The position numbers were made by a program, and so were the translations under genes. This document shows positions 17,933 to 26,157 of a DNA stretch of 64,000 nt, piece after piece. Within the stretch, counting starts at the first letter, position 1, and each line of letters starts with the position of its first letter. Source of the DNA: GCA-002712965 sp913048525 (lineage in GTDB: Bacteria; Chloroflexota; Dehalococcoidia; Lucifugimonadales; UBA826); the NCBI GenBank assembly GCA_913048525.1, contig CAJWWP010000001.1:62001-126000 (forward strand). The letters are read 5' to 3'. The notes under the pieces were generated by a model, which did no database searches, was not told the DNA's origin, and was given only the letters and a program-made list of their open reading frames with translations.

Positions 17933-19128
17933 ATATGGTTCAGGGCCTTGTTTCCTCAGGAAGCCTATCGAATATTCGTGTTCTTGACCTAACTCGAGTT
18001 TGGGCTGGTCCTTTGGCGACTAGAGTGATGGGTGACTTTGGTGCTGACATAATCAAGATAAGTGATCCTAGAGTACAACTTCTGAGTTCCAACGGTCTAA
18101 ACCACAAACTTAACCGCAACAAAAGAAATATTGGGATCAGGCTGGATATAGAGGAAGGAAGAGAAATATTGCTTGGACTTGTAAGAAAGTCTGACGTAAT
18201 AGTTGAGAACTTCCGGCCCCGAGTGATGAGAAATTTGAAGATAGATTATGAAGTTCTCAAAACTGTTAAACCAGATATTATTTTTGTGTCGATGCCTGGT
18301 TTTGGAGCGAATGGGCCTTATTCTGAGTACCCTGCGTTTGGAACGACAGCTGAGGCAGTAGCTGGTATTCCCTCCCTTATAGGCTACGGAGACGGAGTGC
18401 CAATATCTACCGGTATAGCTTATGGTGATCCTGTCTCGGGTCTGAATGCCATAACTTTAATAATGGCTGCTCTCCGAATGAGGAATAAGACAGGACACGG
18501 ACAATTTATAGACATCGCATTGTCAGCAAGTCCACTGTGCAATATTGGCGAGTATGTTGCAGCATATTCGAGCTCAGAAAACATCACCAGTCCCTCCGGC
18601 AACAGGTCTATAGAATATTCTCCGCAAGGTGCTTTTCGATGCAGGGGAAGAGATCAATGGATTGGTATCAGTGTCTTTAATGACGACGAGTGGATGAACT
18701 TGAAAGACTTAGTTAGTGATCCCGATCTCAATAACATAGAAACGTTTAGCTTGGAACAAAGACAAGATAATGAGGAGATCATAGAAGGAGCAATAGCAAA
18801 ATGGACGTCTAGGCTTGACGTATTTGAAGCCGTTTCTCTTCTTCAGGAAAATGGCGTCAGGGCTGGTACGGTCAGCAGTGGCGCTCAACTCTTGGAGGAT
18901 CCTCACCTAAACGATCGGGATTTCTTTTTTGATCTTGAAGAGAAAGAATATGGGTGGAAAAGATATGATGGGAATTCCATTCCCGGGAATAGGATTCCCA
19001 AGTCTCAATGGAGTCCAACCAACAATGTTGGTGTTAATAGCAAAGAAATACTAACCGATTTATTAGGGTATACAGAATCTTTTTGCGAAGCCCTGGCCTC
19101 AAAGGAAGCGGTTTATTTTGAGGAGTGA
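17929..19128 (+). CDS. CaiB/BaiF (class III) CoA-transferase, second
   Basis: A 399-residue family III CoA-transferase: IRVLDLTRVWAGPLATR near residue 16, ADIIKISDP, NRNKRNIGI, IVENFRP, and the likely catalytic Asp167 in AYGDPVSGLNA. The GTG start overlaps the preceding TGA (GTGA); an ATG two codons later is also possible. It lies between the other CoA-transferase and the biotinyl protein, so it probably supplies the CoA ester for carboxylation or releases the carboxylated acid. Substrate unknown. Confidence 0.92.
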   Translation: MNMVQGLVSSGSLSNIRVLDLTRVWAGPLATRVMGDFGADIIKISDPRVQLLSSNGLNHKLNRNKRNIGIRLDIEEGREILLGLVRKSDVIVENFRPRVMRNLKIDYEVLKTVKPDIIFVSMPGFGANGPYSEYPAFGTTAEAVAGIPSLIGYGDGVPISTGIAYGDPVSGLNAITLIMAALRMRNKTGHGQFIDIALSASPLCNIGEYVAAYSSSENITSPSGNRSIEYSPQGAFRCRGRDQWIGISVFNDDEWMNLKDLVSDPDLNNIETFSLEQRQDNEEIIEGAIAKWTSRLDVFEAVSLLQENGVRAGTVSSGAQLLEDPHLNDRDFFFDLEEKEYGWKRYDGNSIPGNRIPKSQWSPTNNVGVNSKEILTDLLGYTESFCEALASKEAVYFEE

Positions 19129-19153
19129 ACGTTGAAAGAAAGGAGTCTTAAGA

Positions 19154-19375
19154 ATGGCAGTCCATGAAGTAAAATCCCCGATGACCGGTCGGGTTGTAGA
19201 GGTACTAGTTTCGGTTGGTGATCACGTAGTAGAGGCAGATCTCCTAGTGGTTGTTGAATCGATGAAGATGGAGAATGAGGTTTTCTCTGAAGTTGCAGGG
19301 ACTGTATCCGAAGTACGGGTAGAAGAGGACCAAAACGTGAGCGAGGAGGAAGTTATCTTTGTTATATCTGACTGA
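19154..19375 (+). CDS. Biotin carboxyl carrier protein (biotinyl domain only)
   Basis: A 73-residue free-standing biotinyl domain. Lys38 in VESMKMENE is the biotinylation site, and the paired SPMTGRVVEV and EVAGTVSEV hammerhead strands are clear. It shuttles carboxybiotin between a biotin carboxylase and the carboxyltransferase encoded upstream. It is shorter than typical AccB because the Pro/Ala-rich N-terminal linker is missing. The AAGGAG ribosome site lies before the ATG at 19154. The matching biotin carboxylase must be encoded elsewhere. Confidence 0.92.
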   Translation: MAVHEVKSPMTGRVVEVLVSVGDHVVEADLLVVVESMKMENEVFSEVAGTVSEVRVEEDQNVSEEEVIFVISD

Positions 19376-19431
19376 GTTTGAAATAGCATATTTCGTAGCT
19401 AAATTAAACGATATGTGAAAGAGGTATCTTA

Positions 19432-19794
19432 GTGAAAGTTGCGTACATATTAAATACCCCGAATGCGGCAAATTATAAGGTTGGATCCATGATTCTTCCA
19501 CAACTTGAGGCCGGAACCCATGGTGTTGACGTATTGGGGATATTTTTCTTTGATGATAATTGTTTCATGTTGCGGGAAGGAGATCCTAAGGGAGAAAGGC
19601 TAGCTGCCATCGCTAAAGAAAAAGGAATGCTGCTAATGATGTGTGATCAATGCGCAATTCAAAGAGGCTTGGCGACTGGTGAAACAGGGGAGGCTGAGGT
19701 TAATGGAGTGGCCGAAGGGGTGTCGGTGGGATGTTTCCCGGATCTTTATGCCGCTCTTGCTCCTAATCCTCCTGACCAGGTGATATCTCTGTAG
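19432..19794 (+). CDS. DsrE/DsrF-like small sulfur-relay protein
   Basis: A 120-residue protein with a Rossmann-like DsrE fold: MKVAYILNTP strand, GVDVLGIFFFDDN, a CDQCAIQRGL segment with Cys71 and Cys74, and VGCFPDLY with Cys101. DsrE-family proteins carry persulfide or transfer sulfur. The CxxC pair is unlike DsrE of sulfur oxidisers and may bind metal or form a disulfide. The start is a GTG with AGAGGT upstream. It follows the biotinyl protein by 56 bases in the same direction. Function by family only. Confidence 0.72.
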   Translation: MKVAYILNTPNAANYKVGSMILPQLEAGTHGVDVLGIFFFDDNCFMLREGDPKGERLAAIAKEKGMLLMMCDQCAIQRGLATGETGEAEVNGVAEGVSVGCFPDLYAALAPNPPDQVISL

Positions 19795-19833
19795 AAAACG
19801 TCCATATTAATCAGCTACACCAAAGTACATATA

Positions 19834-20559
19834 ATGATGTATATGGCGTCTCTTCCCTTACATAAAATCCGCATTTTGCATACGTCAGATACACATCTTG
19901 GTGACCCTTATGGGCACCCGATATCTGAAATAGCTTTTGCATCAACTGTTAGAGCCGCTGATGTTTTCAATGCGGACTACATGCTAATTGCGGGGGATGT
20001 TTTTGATAATGCTCGGATTGAAGATTCGGTAATCAGTAATTTTTTTGATCAGCTTGCTAAATTAGATATCCCTGTGATTATTCTTCCTGGAAACCATGAT
20101 TTGATGGATGAACATTCCTTGTACAAGCGGGATTTGTTTTTAAACGCACCCTCTAATCTCTATGTATTTAGTAGAAATGAAGGTGAATTATTCTCATTCC
20201 CTGAAATAGATTTTTGGGGCAAAGCTATGGTTGAGCATAGTCCTGAGTTCAAACCTCTTAATGGAATGGCACAGGCTTCTAGGAGCAAGTGGCTAGTAGG
20301 AATGGCCCACGGTCACTTCGAAGAAAAGGGTGTTGGAAGTGGACGATCATCTTTGATATTTCCTTCCGACATAGCCTCTCTTAGTTGCCACTATCTTGCT
20401 CTTGGCCATTGGGATGTCTACACGGATGTGTCGCAAGGAGATGTCCCCGCCTTCTATTCTGGAGCTCCCGCAGGTATATTCAGGTCTAATTTCTCTGCTA
20501 TAACTGTTGACTTGGATCCAGAAAATGGTGTTACTCACCGCTTGAGGAAATTTGATTGA
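19834..20559 (+). CDS. Calcineurin-like metallophosphoesterase
   Basis: A 241-residue metallophosphoesterase of the SbcD-like type. Metal ligands are Asp19 and His21 (HTSDTHLG), Asp55 (IAGDVFDN), Asn87 and His88 (PGNHD), His159/His161 (AHGHFE) and His192 (ALGHWD). The C-terminal capping region of true SbcD is missing, and no SbcC partner is nearby, so it is more likely a free phosphoesterase than a recombination nuclease. Substrate unknown. Confidence 0.85.
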   Translation: MMYMASLPLHKIRILHTSDTHLGDPYGHPISEIAFASTVRAADVFNADYMLIAGDVFDNARIEDSVISNFFDQLAKLDIPVIILPGNHDLMDEHSLYKRDLFLNAPSNLYVFSRNEGELFSFPEIDFWGKAMVEHSPEFKPLNGMAQASRSKWLVGMAHGHFEEKGVGSGRSSLIFPSDIASLSCHYLALGHWDVYTDVSQGDVPAFYSGAPAGIFRSNFSAITVDLDPENGVTHRLRKFD

Positions 20560-20630
20560 TGCCGATGTGACTACGATGCCTCTGTCGTATAACCTTCCAG
20601 TAAGTAAATAGGCACAATGAGGAGATTGTA

Positions 20631-21287
20631 GTGCACAAAATTGAAGACATGTGGATAACCCCTGGTCCTAGACCTAATGGGCTTCAAGCCTCTGAAGAAG
20701 GGCTTTGGGTAATAGATGCAGGTAATAATCATGTATATCTTCTGGACTATGAAACGGGACAGCCCCATGTGGACGTTGAAACGGAAACCTATAAATCCAG
20801 TGGGATCACAGCGATTCGAGAAGAATTGTGGGTTTCATCAACTCATAACTCGCGAATATATAGACTGGAGAAAGACGGAAGCACTATAGAATATTTTGAT
20901 CCCCCAGGTCTAAATGATGTGGATCCACGGGATTCGGGACCCGACTATATAAGACCTCACGGGTTGGAATGGATGAATAACAGCACGGTTTGGGTTTCTG
21001 TGAAGCCTGCTCTTCGGAATTATCTATTCGATATATCTACGAGACGCATTATTAAGTCTATACCCACTCCGGGAGTTGCTCCCCATGGATTAGCTTGGGA
21101 TGGAGAGGGATTATGGTGTGCCGATAGAGCTAGCGGCACTATTCATAAACTTGAACCTGATTCCGGAGTTGTGTTGGATGAAATCAAGGTGCAGGAGCCG
21201 GAATTGCATGGACTGACGATTCACGAAAACTATCTGTGGTTTTGTTGCGATCCGAGCAGGCGCGTCTGTAGGATTCAGTTGGATTGA
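20631..21287 (+). CDS. Small beta-propeller protein (SMP-30/streptogramin-lyase-like)
   Basis: A 218-residue protein with repeated propeller strands: PNGLQASEEGLWVIDAGNN, GITAIREELWVSSTHNSRI, PHGLAWDGEGLWCADR and LHGLTIHENYLWFCCD. The repeats resemble Vgb-type or NHL-like blades, but the protein is short (four to five blades). The start is a GTG preceded by GAGGAG. It lacks a signal peptide. It differs from the three cassette propellers and lacks their insert. It precedes a VOC protein, which may point to a catabolic role. Confidence 0.75.
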   Translation: MHKIEDMWITPGPRPNGLQASEEGLWVIDAGNNHVYLLDYETGQPHVDVETETYKSSGITAIREELWVSSTHNSRIYRLEKDGSTIEYFDPPGLNDVDPRDSGPDYIRPHGLEWMNNSTVWVSVKPALRNYLFDISTRRIIKSIPTPGVAPHGLAWDGEGLWCADRASGTIHKLEPDSGVVLDEIKVQEPELHGLTIHENYLWFCCDPSRRVCRIQLD

Positions 21288-21319
21288 TCTGAACCCGAAT
21301 TAATCAAGGAGAAAAATCC

Positions 21320-21715
21320 ATGACTTATTCCGTAAACCATGTACATATTAGGGCGAAAGATCCAGATGAATCGGCTAAGTGGTATGAGGAATTCTTTGAT
21401 GCCAAAATACTGTCATCGCGGGAAGTAATGCCGGGAACTATTACTGTTAGTATGGACGCTGGTGGACCAGTGAGACTAAATATTTCTTCACAACCTGAGG
21501 GCTCCTCTGATAACACCGTACCTGCAGAACTAAATCGGCTAGGGCTCGAGCATTTTGGGTTCGATACCACTGATATCGAATTTGATATACGGAAATTTGA
21601 GAGCGCTGGAGTGAGAATTGTTTTGCCTATTACGGAAATTTCCGGCGGGACAAAACTTGCCTACATAGAGGGACCGGACAAGGTTCTGATAGAACTGGTT
21701 CAACCTGTTCATTAG
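21320..21715 (+). CDS. VOC-superfamily (glyoxalase/dioxygenase-like) protein
   Basis: A 131-residue vicinal-oxygen-chelate domain. His7/His9 (VNHVHIRA), a central His in LGLEHFGFD, and Glu in VLIELVQ supply the expected metal triad. It is a single VOC module, so a dimer is expected. It could isomerise, epimerise or open a small acid or CoA ester. It lies 11 bases before an SDR gene in the same direction. Substrate unknown. Confidence 0.85.
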   Translation: MTYSVNHVHIRAKDPDESAKWYEEFFDAKILSSREVMPGTITVSMDAGGPVRLNISSQPEGSSDNTVPAELNRLGLEHFGFDTTDIEFDIRKFESAGVRIVLPITEISGGTKLAYIEGPDKVLIELVQPVH

Positions 21716-21726
21716 GAGTATATGTT

Positions 21727-22488
21727 ATGGCTTTGAATGGAAGACTCGAAGGTAAAGTGGCTGTCGTTACCGGAGCTAGCAACGGTATGGGAGCGGCAGA
21801 ATCTAAGCTTTTAGCTTCTGAAGGTGCCCATGTTGTCGCCTGCGACATACAGGCTGAGTCTGGAGAGGAAGTAGTAAGCGAAATACTGTCGGAGGGAGGA
21901 AGCGCTGAATACGCGCATTGTGATGTTACATCTGAAATAGAATGGAAATCTGTCATTGAGAGTACTGTTTCCAAGTACGGGGGCTTGCACGTGCTGGTAA
22001 ATAACGCTGGGATCAGCAGTACTTCTGTTGAAGATAATCTGGCAACAGATGCCTGGGAAAACATTATGAATATTAACGCAACGGGCGTTTTTCTGGGCAC
22101 CAAGACTGCTGCAGAAGTAATGAAAGAACAGGGAGGTGGATCCATCGTGAACATTTCCTCAATAATGGGATTTGTAGGGGGTGAGTATGGACATCCTGCA
22201 TATCATGCTTCCAAAGGTGCGGTTAGAATTTTTTCAAAGGCAATGGCTGTTAAATATGGACCTCATGGAGTGAGGGTGAACACAGTGCACCCAGGTTTCA
22301 TGCCACCAATGACTTCATCAAATCATCCTTCGTCGGGATCCAGAGACCACTATGTTGCCCAAACCCCTCTACGTAGAACCGGAAAGACAATTGAGGTGGC
22401 CTATGGAGTACTTTTTCTGGCGTCTGATGAAGCATCATTTGTTACTGGTACGGAGCTCGTTATCGACGGGGGGTATATTGCCCAGTAG
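21727..22488 (+). CDS. Short-chain dehydrogenase/reductase (SDR)
   Basis: A 253-residue classical SDR: TGASNGMG at 15-22, NNAGI at 92-96, NISS with the catalytic serine at about 144, and Tyr159/Lys163 in AYHASKGA. The VHPGFMPPMTS loop after strand six is shared with the SDR at 23334-24086, suggesting a duplicated pair. The C-terminus (GTELVIDGGYIAQ) is the standard FabG-like end. First of three consecutive SDR genes. Confidence 0.92.
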   Translation: MALNGRLEGKVAVVTGASNGMGAAESKLLASEGAHVVACDIQAESGEEVVSEILSEGGSAEYAHCDVTSEIEWKSVIESTVSKYGGLHVLVNNAGISSTSVEDNLATDAWENIMNINATGVFLGTKTAAEVMKEQGGGSIVNISSIMGFVGGEYGHPAYHASKGAVRIFSKAMAVKYGPHGVRVNTVHPGFMPPMTSSNHPSSGSRDHYVAQTPLRRTGKTIEVAYGVLFLASDEASFVTGTELVIDGGYIAQ

Positions 22489-22500
22489 TAGGTGATGATT

Positions 22501-23289
22501 ATGAGCAGTAATGGGATAGGAAGACTCACGGGGAAGGTAGCTATAGTCACTGGGGCAGGCTCTCGCGGTGAGGTAGTAGGTAATGGCCAGGCCACCGCTT
22601 TATTGTTTGCACGAGAAGGCTGCAAAGTTTTATTGGTTGATTCTGAAGAAGAAAATTTATCTAGAACCCTTAAGAAGATTTCAGAACAAGGTGGAGAGGC
22701 TTCATTTTACGTGGGGGATGTATCAAAGGAATCAGATTGTCAGAAGATGGTGGAGTTGGCGGTAAATGCCTACGGGCATCTCAATATACTTCACAACAAT
22801 GTCGGTGTAGGTGGGTCAGGGACTGTCGTAGAGGTTGAAGTTGGGCAGTGGGATCACGTAATGGATGTGAATGTAAAGTCGATGATGCTTACCAGCAAAT
22901 ATGCGATTCCTAAAATCGCCTCATGTGGAGGCGGTGCTGTGATTAATATCTCGTCAATATCTGCTATTAGGCCTAGAGGGCTTACCCCATATACGGTTTC
23001 AAAGGGTGCTGTTATAGCGTTAACAAAGGCTATGGCGGTTGATCATGCTGCTGACAAGGTGAGAGTTAACTGTATATTACCTGGACCTATATTTTCTTCG
23101 ATGACCTCAGCCAAAATGACTGAGGAAGTTAGGGAATTGCGTCGAAAATCTTCCCCTATGGGTATAGAAGGTTCCCCTATGGACATAGCCAATGCAGCTT
23201 TATATTTAGCAGGTGATGAGTCCCGATGGGTGACTGGAATTTCATTAATCGTTGACGGAGGTGTTTCATTGATGAGTCCTCAAAGGTAG
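22501..23289 (+). CDS. Short-chain dehydrogenase/reductase (SDR), extended Gly motif
   Basis: A 262-residue SDR. The cofactor loop is longer than usual, TGAGSRGEVVGNGQA, as in a recognised subgroup of FabG-like enzymes. NNVGV, NISSISA with the catalytic serine, and PYTVSKGA with Tyr-x-x-x-Lys are present. The ATG at 22501 with AGGTG upstream is preferred over an in-frame GTG at 22492. It follows the preceding SDR by only 12 bases. It is the middle member of a three-SDR run and less like the flanking two than they are like each other. Confidence 0.9.
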   Translation: MSSNGIGRLTGKVAIVTGAGSRGEVVGNGQATALLFAREGCKVLLVDSEEENLSRTLKKISEQGGEASFYVGDVSKESDCQKMVELAVNAYGHLNILHNNVGVGGSGTVVEVEVGQWDHVMDVNVKSMMLTSKYAIPKIASCGGGAVINISSISAIRPRGLTPYTVSKGAVIALTKAMAVDHAADKVRVNCILPGPIFSSMTSAKMTEEVRELRRKSSPMGIEGSPMDIANAALYLAGDESRWVTGISLIVDGGVSLMSPQR

Positions 23290-23333
23290 GTGTGCAGCAA
23301 TCGAATAAATAGTTAACTCTGGAGGAAGATGAA

Positions 23334-24086
23334 ATGAGATTGGAAAATAAAGTTTCGATTATCACTGGTGGTGCTAGTGGTATGGGGGCTGCCGAGGCAG
23401 CATTGTTTGCTTCTGAGGGCTCTAATGTTGTTGTGGCGGATATGAGAATAGAGGACGGAATGGAGGTCGTCGATGAGATCAGATCTGCTGGCGGTATTGC
23501 TACCTTCATGGAGCTTGATGTAACTGATGAAGAAAGATGGGAAGTAGTGGTGGCTGACGTTTTAAACCAGTTTGGCACTATAGACGTTTTGATAAATAAT
23601 GCCGGAATAAGCGGTTCCTACCAACCAGATATTATGAGTTTAGAAGCATACGACCGACTCATGAATGTTAATTCGCGCGGTGTTTTTTTAGGAATGCGAA
23701 GTGTACTCCCTGCTATGTGCCAGAGTGGGTCGGGATCAATAGTAAATATATCGTCCATATCTGGCATTGTTGGACAGAGTTATGTTCATATGGGATACAA
23801 CGCTTCTAAAGGGGCGGTAAGGATAATGACGAAGTCGGCAGCGGTGCAGTATGCAGAAAAAGGGATAAGAGTCAATTCTGTTCACCCCGGAATAATGCCG
23901 CCAATGGTTACCTCAGTTGGCACTGCTGATCCTGAAACAAGGAAAATAATGCTAGAAGATGTTCCTATGAACAGGGTAGGCCTTGTTGGAGAAGTTGCCA
24001 ATGCGGTTTTATTTCTCGCCTCTGAAGAGGCCTCGTATATAACCGGAGCTGAATTACCTGTTGATGGGGGCCTTACTGCTCGGTAA
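23334..24086 (+). CDS. Short-chain dehydrogenase/reductase (SDR)
   Basis: A 250-residue classical SDR with TGGASGMG, NNAGISG, NISSISG and GYNASKGA. The NSVHPGIMPPMVTS stretch closely matches the SDR at 21727-22488, pointing to duplication around the middle gene. The ribosome site GGAGGA precedes the ATG. It is followed by a cupin and a hydratase, so the five genes likely act in one pathway. Confidence 0.92.
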   Translation: MRLENKVSIITGGASGMGAAEAALFASEGSNVVVADMRIEDGMEVVDEIRSAGGIATFMELDVTDEERWEVVVADVLNQFGTIDVLINNAGISGSYQPDIMSLEAYDRLMNVNSRGVFLGMRSVLPAMCQSGSGSIVNISSISGIVGQSYVHMGYNASKGAVRIMTKSAAVQYAEKGIRVNSVHPGIMPPMVTSVGTADPETRKIMLEDVPMNRVGLVGEVANAVLFLASEEASYITGAELPVDGGLTAR

Positions 24087-24131
24087 TCGGCAAAGTTTTA
24101 TCGCTAACGCAAGTAACAAGAGAGGTGCAGC

Positions 24132-24449
24132 ATGGCTTTTTATCGATTATTTACAGGTGCCGATGGGCAATCTCATATGGAGGAATATAAACCCCCACAG
24201 GAGATGCCGGCTACTGGAGTGGTGTTTAGGAAGCACGAGCCAGGAAATTTTATTGATTGGCATACTGCTCCCCGCAAACAGTTTCTGGTGACTCTTGAAG
24301 GTGAGGTTGAAATAGGATTGGGAGATGGAACTCTTTACAGGTTAGGTCCTGGAGATATGATGCTTGCCGAAGATTTGGATGGCCAAGGACATACTACGAG
24401 AGCAGTTGGTGAGATTCCGAGGATCTCGATAGCCATACCTGTTGAATGA
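24132..24449 (+). CDS. Small cupin-domain protein
   Basis: A 105-residue single-cupin protein. Strands around FIDWHTAPRKQFLVTLEGEV, then GDGTLYRLGPGDMMLAED and GQGHTTRAVG, match the cupin barrel; His in DWHT and His in GHTT are possible metal ligands. It may bind a small acid or serve as a dioxygenase or isomerase. It has 45 bases to the preceding SDR and 35 to the hydratase. Specific function not recognised. Confidence 0.8.
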   Translation: MAFYRLFTGADGQSHMEEYKPPQEMPATGVVFRKHEPGNFIDWHTAPRKQFLVTLEGEVEIGLGDGTLYRLGPGDMMLAEDLDGQGHTTRAVGEIPRISIAIPVE

Positions 24450-24484
24450 AAATATTATAGATAGTTGTCTGGAGGCAAAAAATC

Positions 24485-25267
24485 TTGGATAAGCAATCGA
24501 TGGTTACCAGTGCTGACAGTCTTTTCGTTGCTAGGAAAAGACATATTCCTACGCTTGCAATTACTTCTTCTATAAATGATTTAACTGTGGATGGAGCATA
24601 TGGTATTCAACAGGAACTTTTAAAAAAATTAACAATCGAAGGTGACGTGATTGTGGGAGGTAAAATTGGGCTTAGCTCAAAGGCTAATCAGGAAAAATTT
24701 GGAATAAATGAACCAATTTTTGGGCATTTATTAGCCTCCATGATGATTCCGGAGGGAGAACCTATATCTATTGACAGCATGTTTCGTCCTATAGTCGAAC
24801 CAGAGATATCCTTTTTGTTATCCAAGGATTTGAAGGGGCCAGGAGTTACTGTGGGTAACGTTTTGGCGGCTACCGCAGGAGTCATGCCCGCATTCGAGAT
24901 AGCTGATAGCAGATATGAAACTCCCATATCTAGAATTGAAGACAATATCGCCGATAATTCTGGCGCAGCAATAGTAATACTTGGTGGAAAACTTACCAAG
25001 ATAGATAACTTAGATTTACGGCTAGTAGGGATGGTTCTTGAAGAGAATGGAGAAGTTATTTCAACAGGTGCCGGAGCAGCAGTTCTTGGCAATCCTGCGC
25101 AGGCAGTTGCTAATCTTGCTAACAGGTGGGCGGACTTCGATATTGGGCTTAAAGCTGGCGATATAGTTATATCAGGCACCCCCGTTGCAGCTGTTCCCGC
25201 GGAGACCGGAGATTCATTCAGCGCAATTTTTGACAGACTGGGTGCCGTGTCCGTGAGTTTTTCATGA
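24485..25267 (+). CDS. 2-keto-4-pentenoate hydratase-like protein (FAH superfamily)
   Basis: A 260-residue FAH-superfamily hydratase/decarboxylase of the MhpD/BphH type, seen from GGKIGLSSKANQEKFGIN, PIVEPEISFLL with the metal-ligand glutamates, and PAFEIADSRYE. C-terminal SGTPVAAVPAETGDSF is typical. Such enzymes hydrate 2-hydroxypenta-2,4-dienoates after meta-cleavage of aromatic rings. The TTG start follows GGAGG by nine bases. In context it fits catabolism of a ring-cleavage product, but no extradiol dioxygenase is directly adjacent. Confidence 0.87.
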   Translation: MDKQSMVTSADSLFVARKRHIPTLAITSSINDLTVDGAYGIQQELLKKLTIEGDVIVGGKIGLSSKANQEKFGINEPIFGHLLASMMIPEGEPISIDSMFRPIVEPEISFLLSKDLKGPGVTVGNVLAATAGVMPAFEIADSRYETPISRIEDNIADNSGAAIVILGGKLTKIDNLDLRLVGMVLEENGEVISTGAGAAVLGNPAQAVANLANRWADFDIGLKAGDIVISGTPVAAVPAETGDSFSAIFDRLGAVSVSFS

Positions 25268-25300
25268 TCACCTTTAGTTCTTAGAATAGGAAATAAGATT

Positions 25301-26131
25301 TTGAGTAAGACATCTGAACACATTTTTACGATGCATATTGAAGATGGTGCTCCATCTCATCCTGGAGGTAGCAATAATTATTTTGTTGGTGACCCTCAAA
25401 AAAAAATGGTCATCATTGACACTGGGGATTACGAACGTAATTGGACGAAATCGATTATCGATTACTATATCCAGCTTGGAAAACCTTCCATAGAGGCTAT
25501 TTTAATCACTCATGGGCATGGGGACCACACCGGGGGACTAGATAGAATTCAAGATTTAGTGGGGTGTCCCGTTCGCTGCCATCCCGATCTTGCGGGCAAA
25601 CTCTCAAGAATACTTGGGGACGAAAGCATGGTGGTTCCTTTAGAAGATAGAGAAAAGATACATCTAGATAATTCCGTTGATTTGGAGGTCATATTTACTC
25701 CAGGCCACGAAGTTGATCACGTTTGCTACTACCTGGCATCTGACAGGGCTATGTTTACAGGTGATGCCGTTTTGGGTGCAAGCTCGACGTCAGTTAGAGA
25801 TCTCACGTCGTATATGAAGTCGTTGGAATTAATTACGGCTTATGAGCATGACACGGTTTGTCCGGCGCATGGGCCCGTTGTGCCGCCACCAAAGGGTAAA
25901 GGCCTCGTTCGATGGCAGCTCGACCATAGAATAAGTAGGGAAAAACAAGTTCTTGAGTCCCTTGAAAACGGTGAAATGTCAATTAGCGATATAAGGTCGT
26001 TGATCTATCCGTCTGACCTAGACGAGAGGTTAATTCCAACTGCGGAAAGTAACGTTGAGCGCCATCTAGATAAACTGGTTGGTGAGAGTATGGTACGGAG
26101 GAAGGACTCGGTTTTTACTATTATCCAGTAA
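25301..26131 (+). CDS. Metallo-beta-lactamase-fold hydrolase, LACTB2-like
   Basis: A 276-residue MBL protein with HGHGDH at 71-76, a second His in TPGHEVDH, Asp in MFTGDAV and His in PAHGP, followed by a C-terminal winged-helix-like segment of about 75 residues (LESLENGEMSISDI onward). That arrangement is typical of the LACTB2/lactonase-type group. The TTG start lies about 33 bases after the hydratase stop. It is the last gene of the long plus-strand run and is convergent with an acyl-CoA dehydrogenase gene, with 26 bases between them. Confidence 0.88.
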   Translation: MSKTSEHIFTMHIEDGAPSHPGGSNNYFVGDPQKKMVIIDTGDYERNWTKSIIDYYIQLGKPSIEAILITHGHGDHTGGLDRIQDLVGCPVRCHPDLAGKLSRILGDESMVVPLEDREKIHLDNSVDLEVIFTPGHEVDHVCYYLASDRAMFTGDAVLGASSTSVRDLTSYMKSLELITAYEHDTVCPAHGPVVPPPKGKGLVRWQLDHRISREKQVLESLENGEMSISDIRSLIYPSDLDERLIPTAESNVERHLDKLVGESMVRRKDSVFTIIQ

Positions 26132-26157
26132 CACCTGGTTGGCTTTGACCCAGAATT

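Noticed and set aside
19834..20559. SbcD exonuclease subunit
   Set aside because: Metallophosphoesterase motifs fit, but the SbcD cap is missing and no SbcC gene is near, so only a general phosphoesterase call is justified.
20631..21287. Fourth member of the cassette NHL family
   Set aside because: It is a shorter propeller of a different type, without the insert and without DUF1800/DUF1501 neighbours.
21630..22154. 174-residue minus-strand ORF over the VOC and SDR genes
   Set aside because: Antisense to two well-supported genes; composition is that of a shadow frame (Ser/Pro/Thr-rich).
24688..25323. 211-residue minus-strand ORF opposite the hydratase
   Set aside because: Fully antisense to a well-supported FAH-family gene, with no family resemblance.
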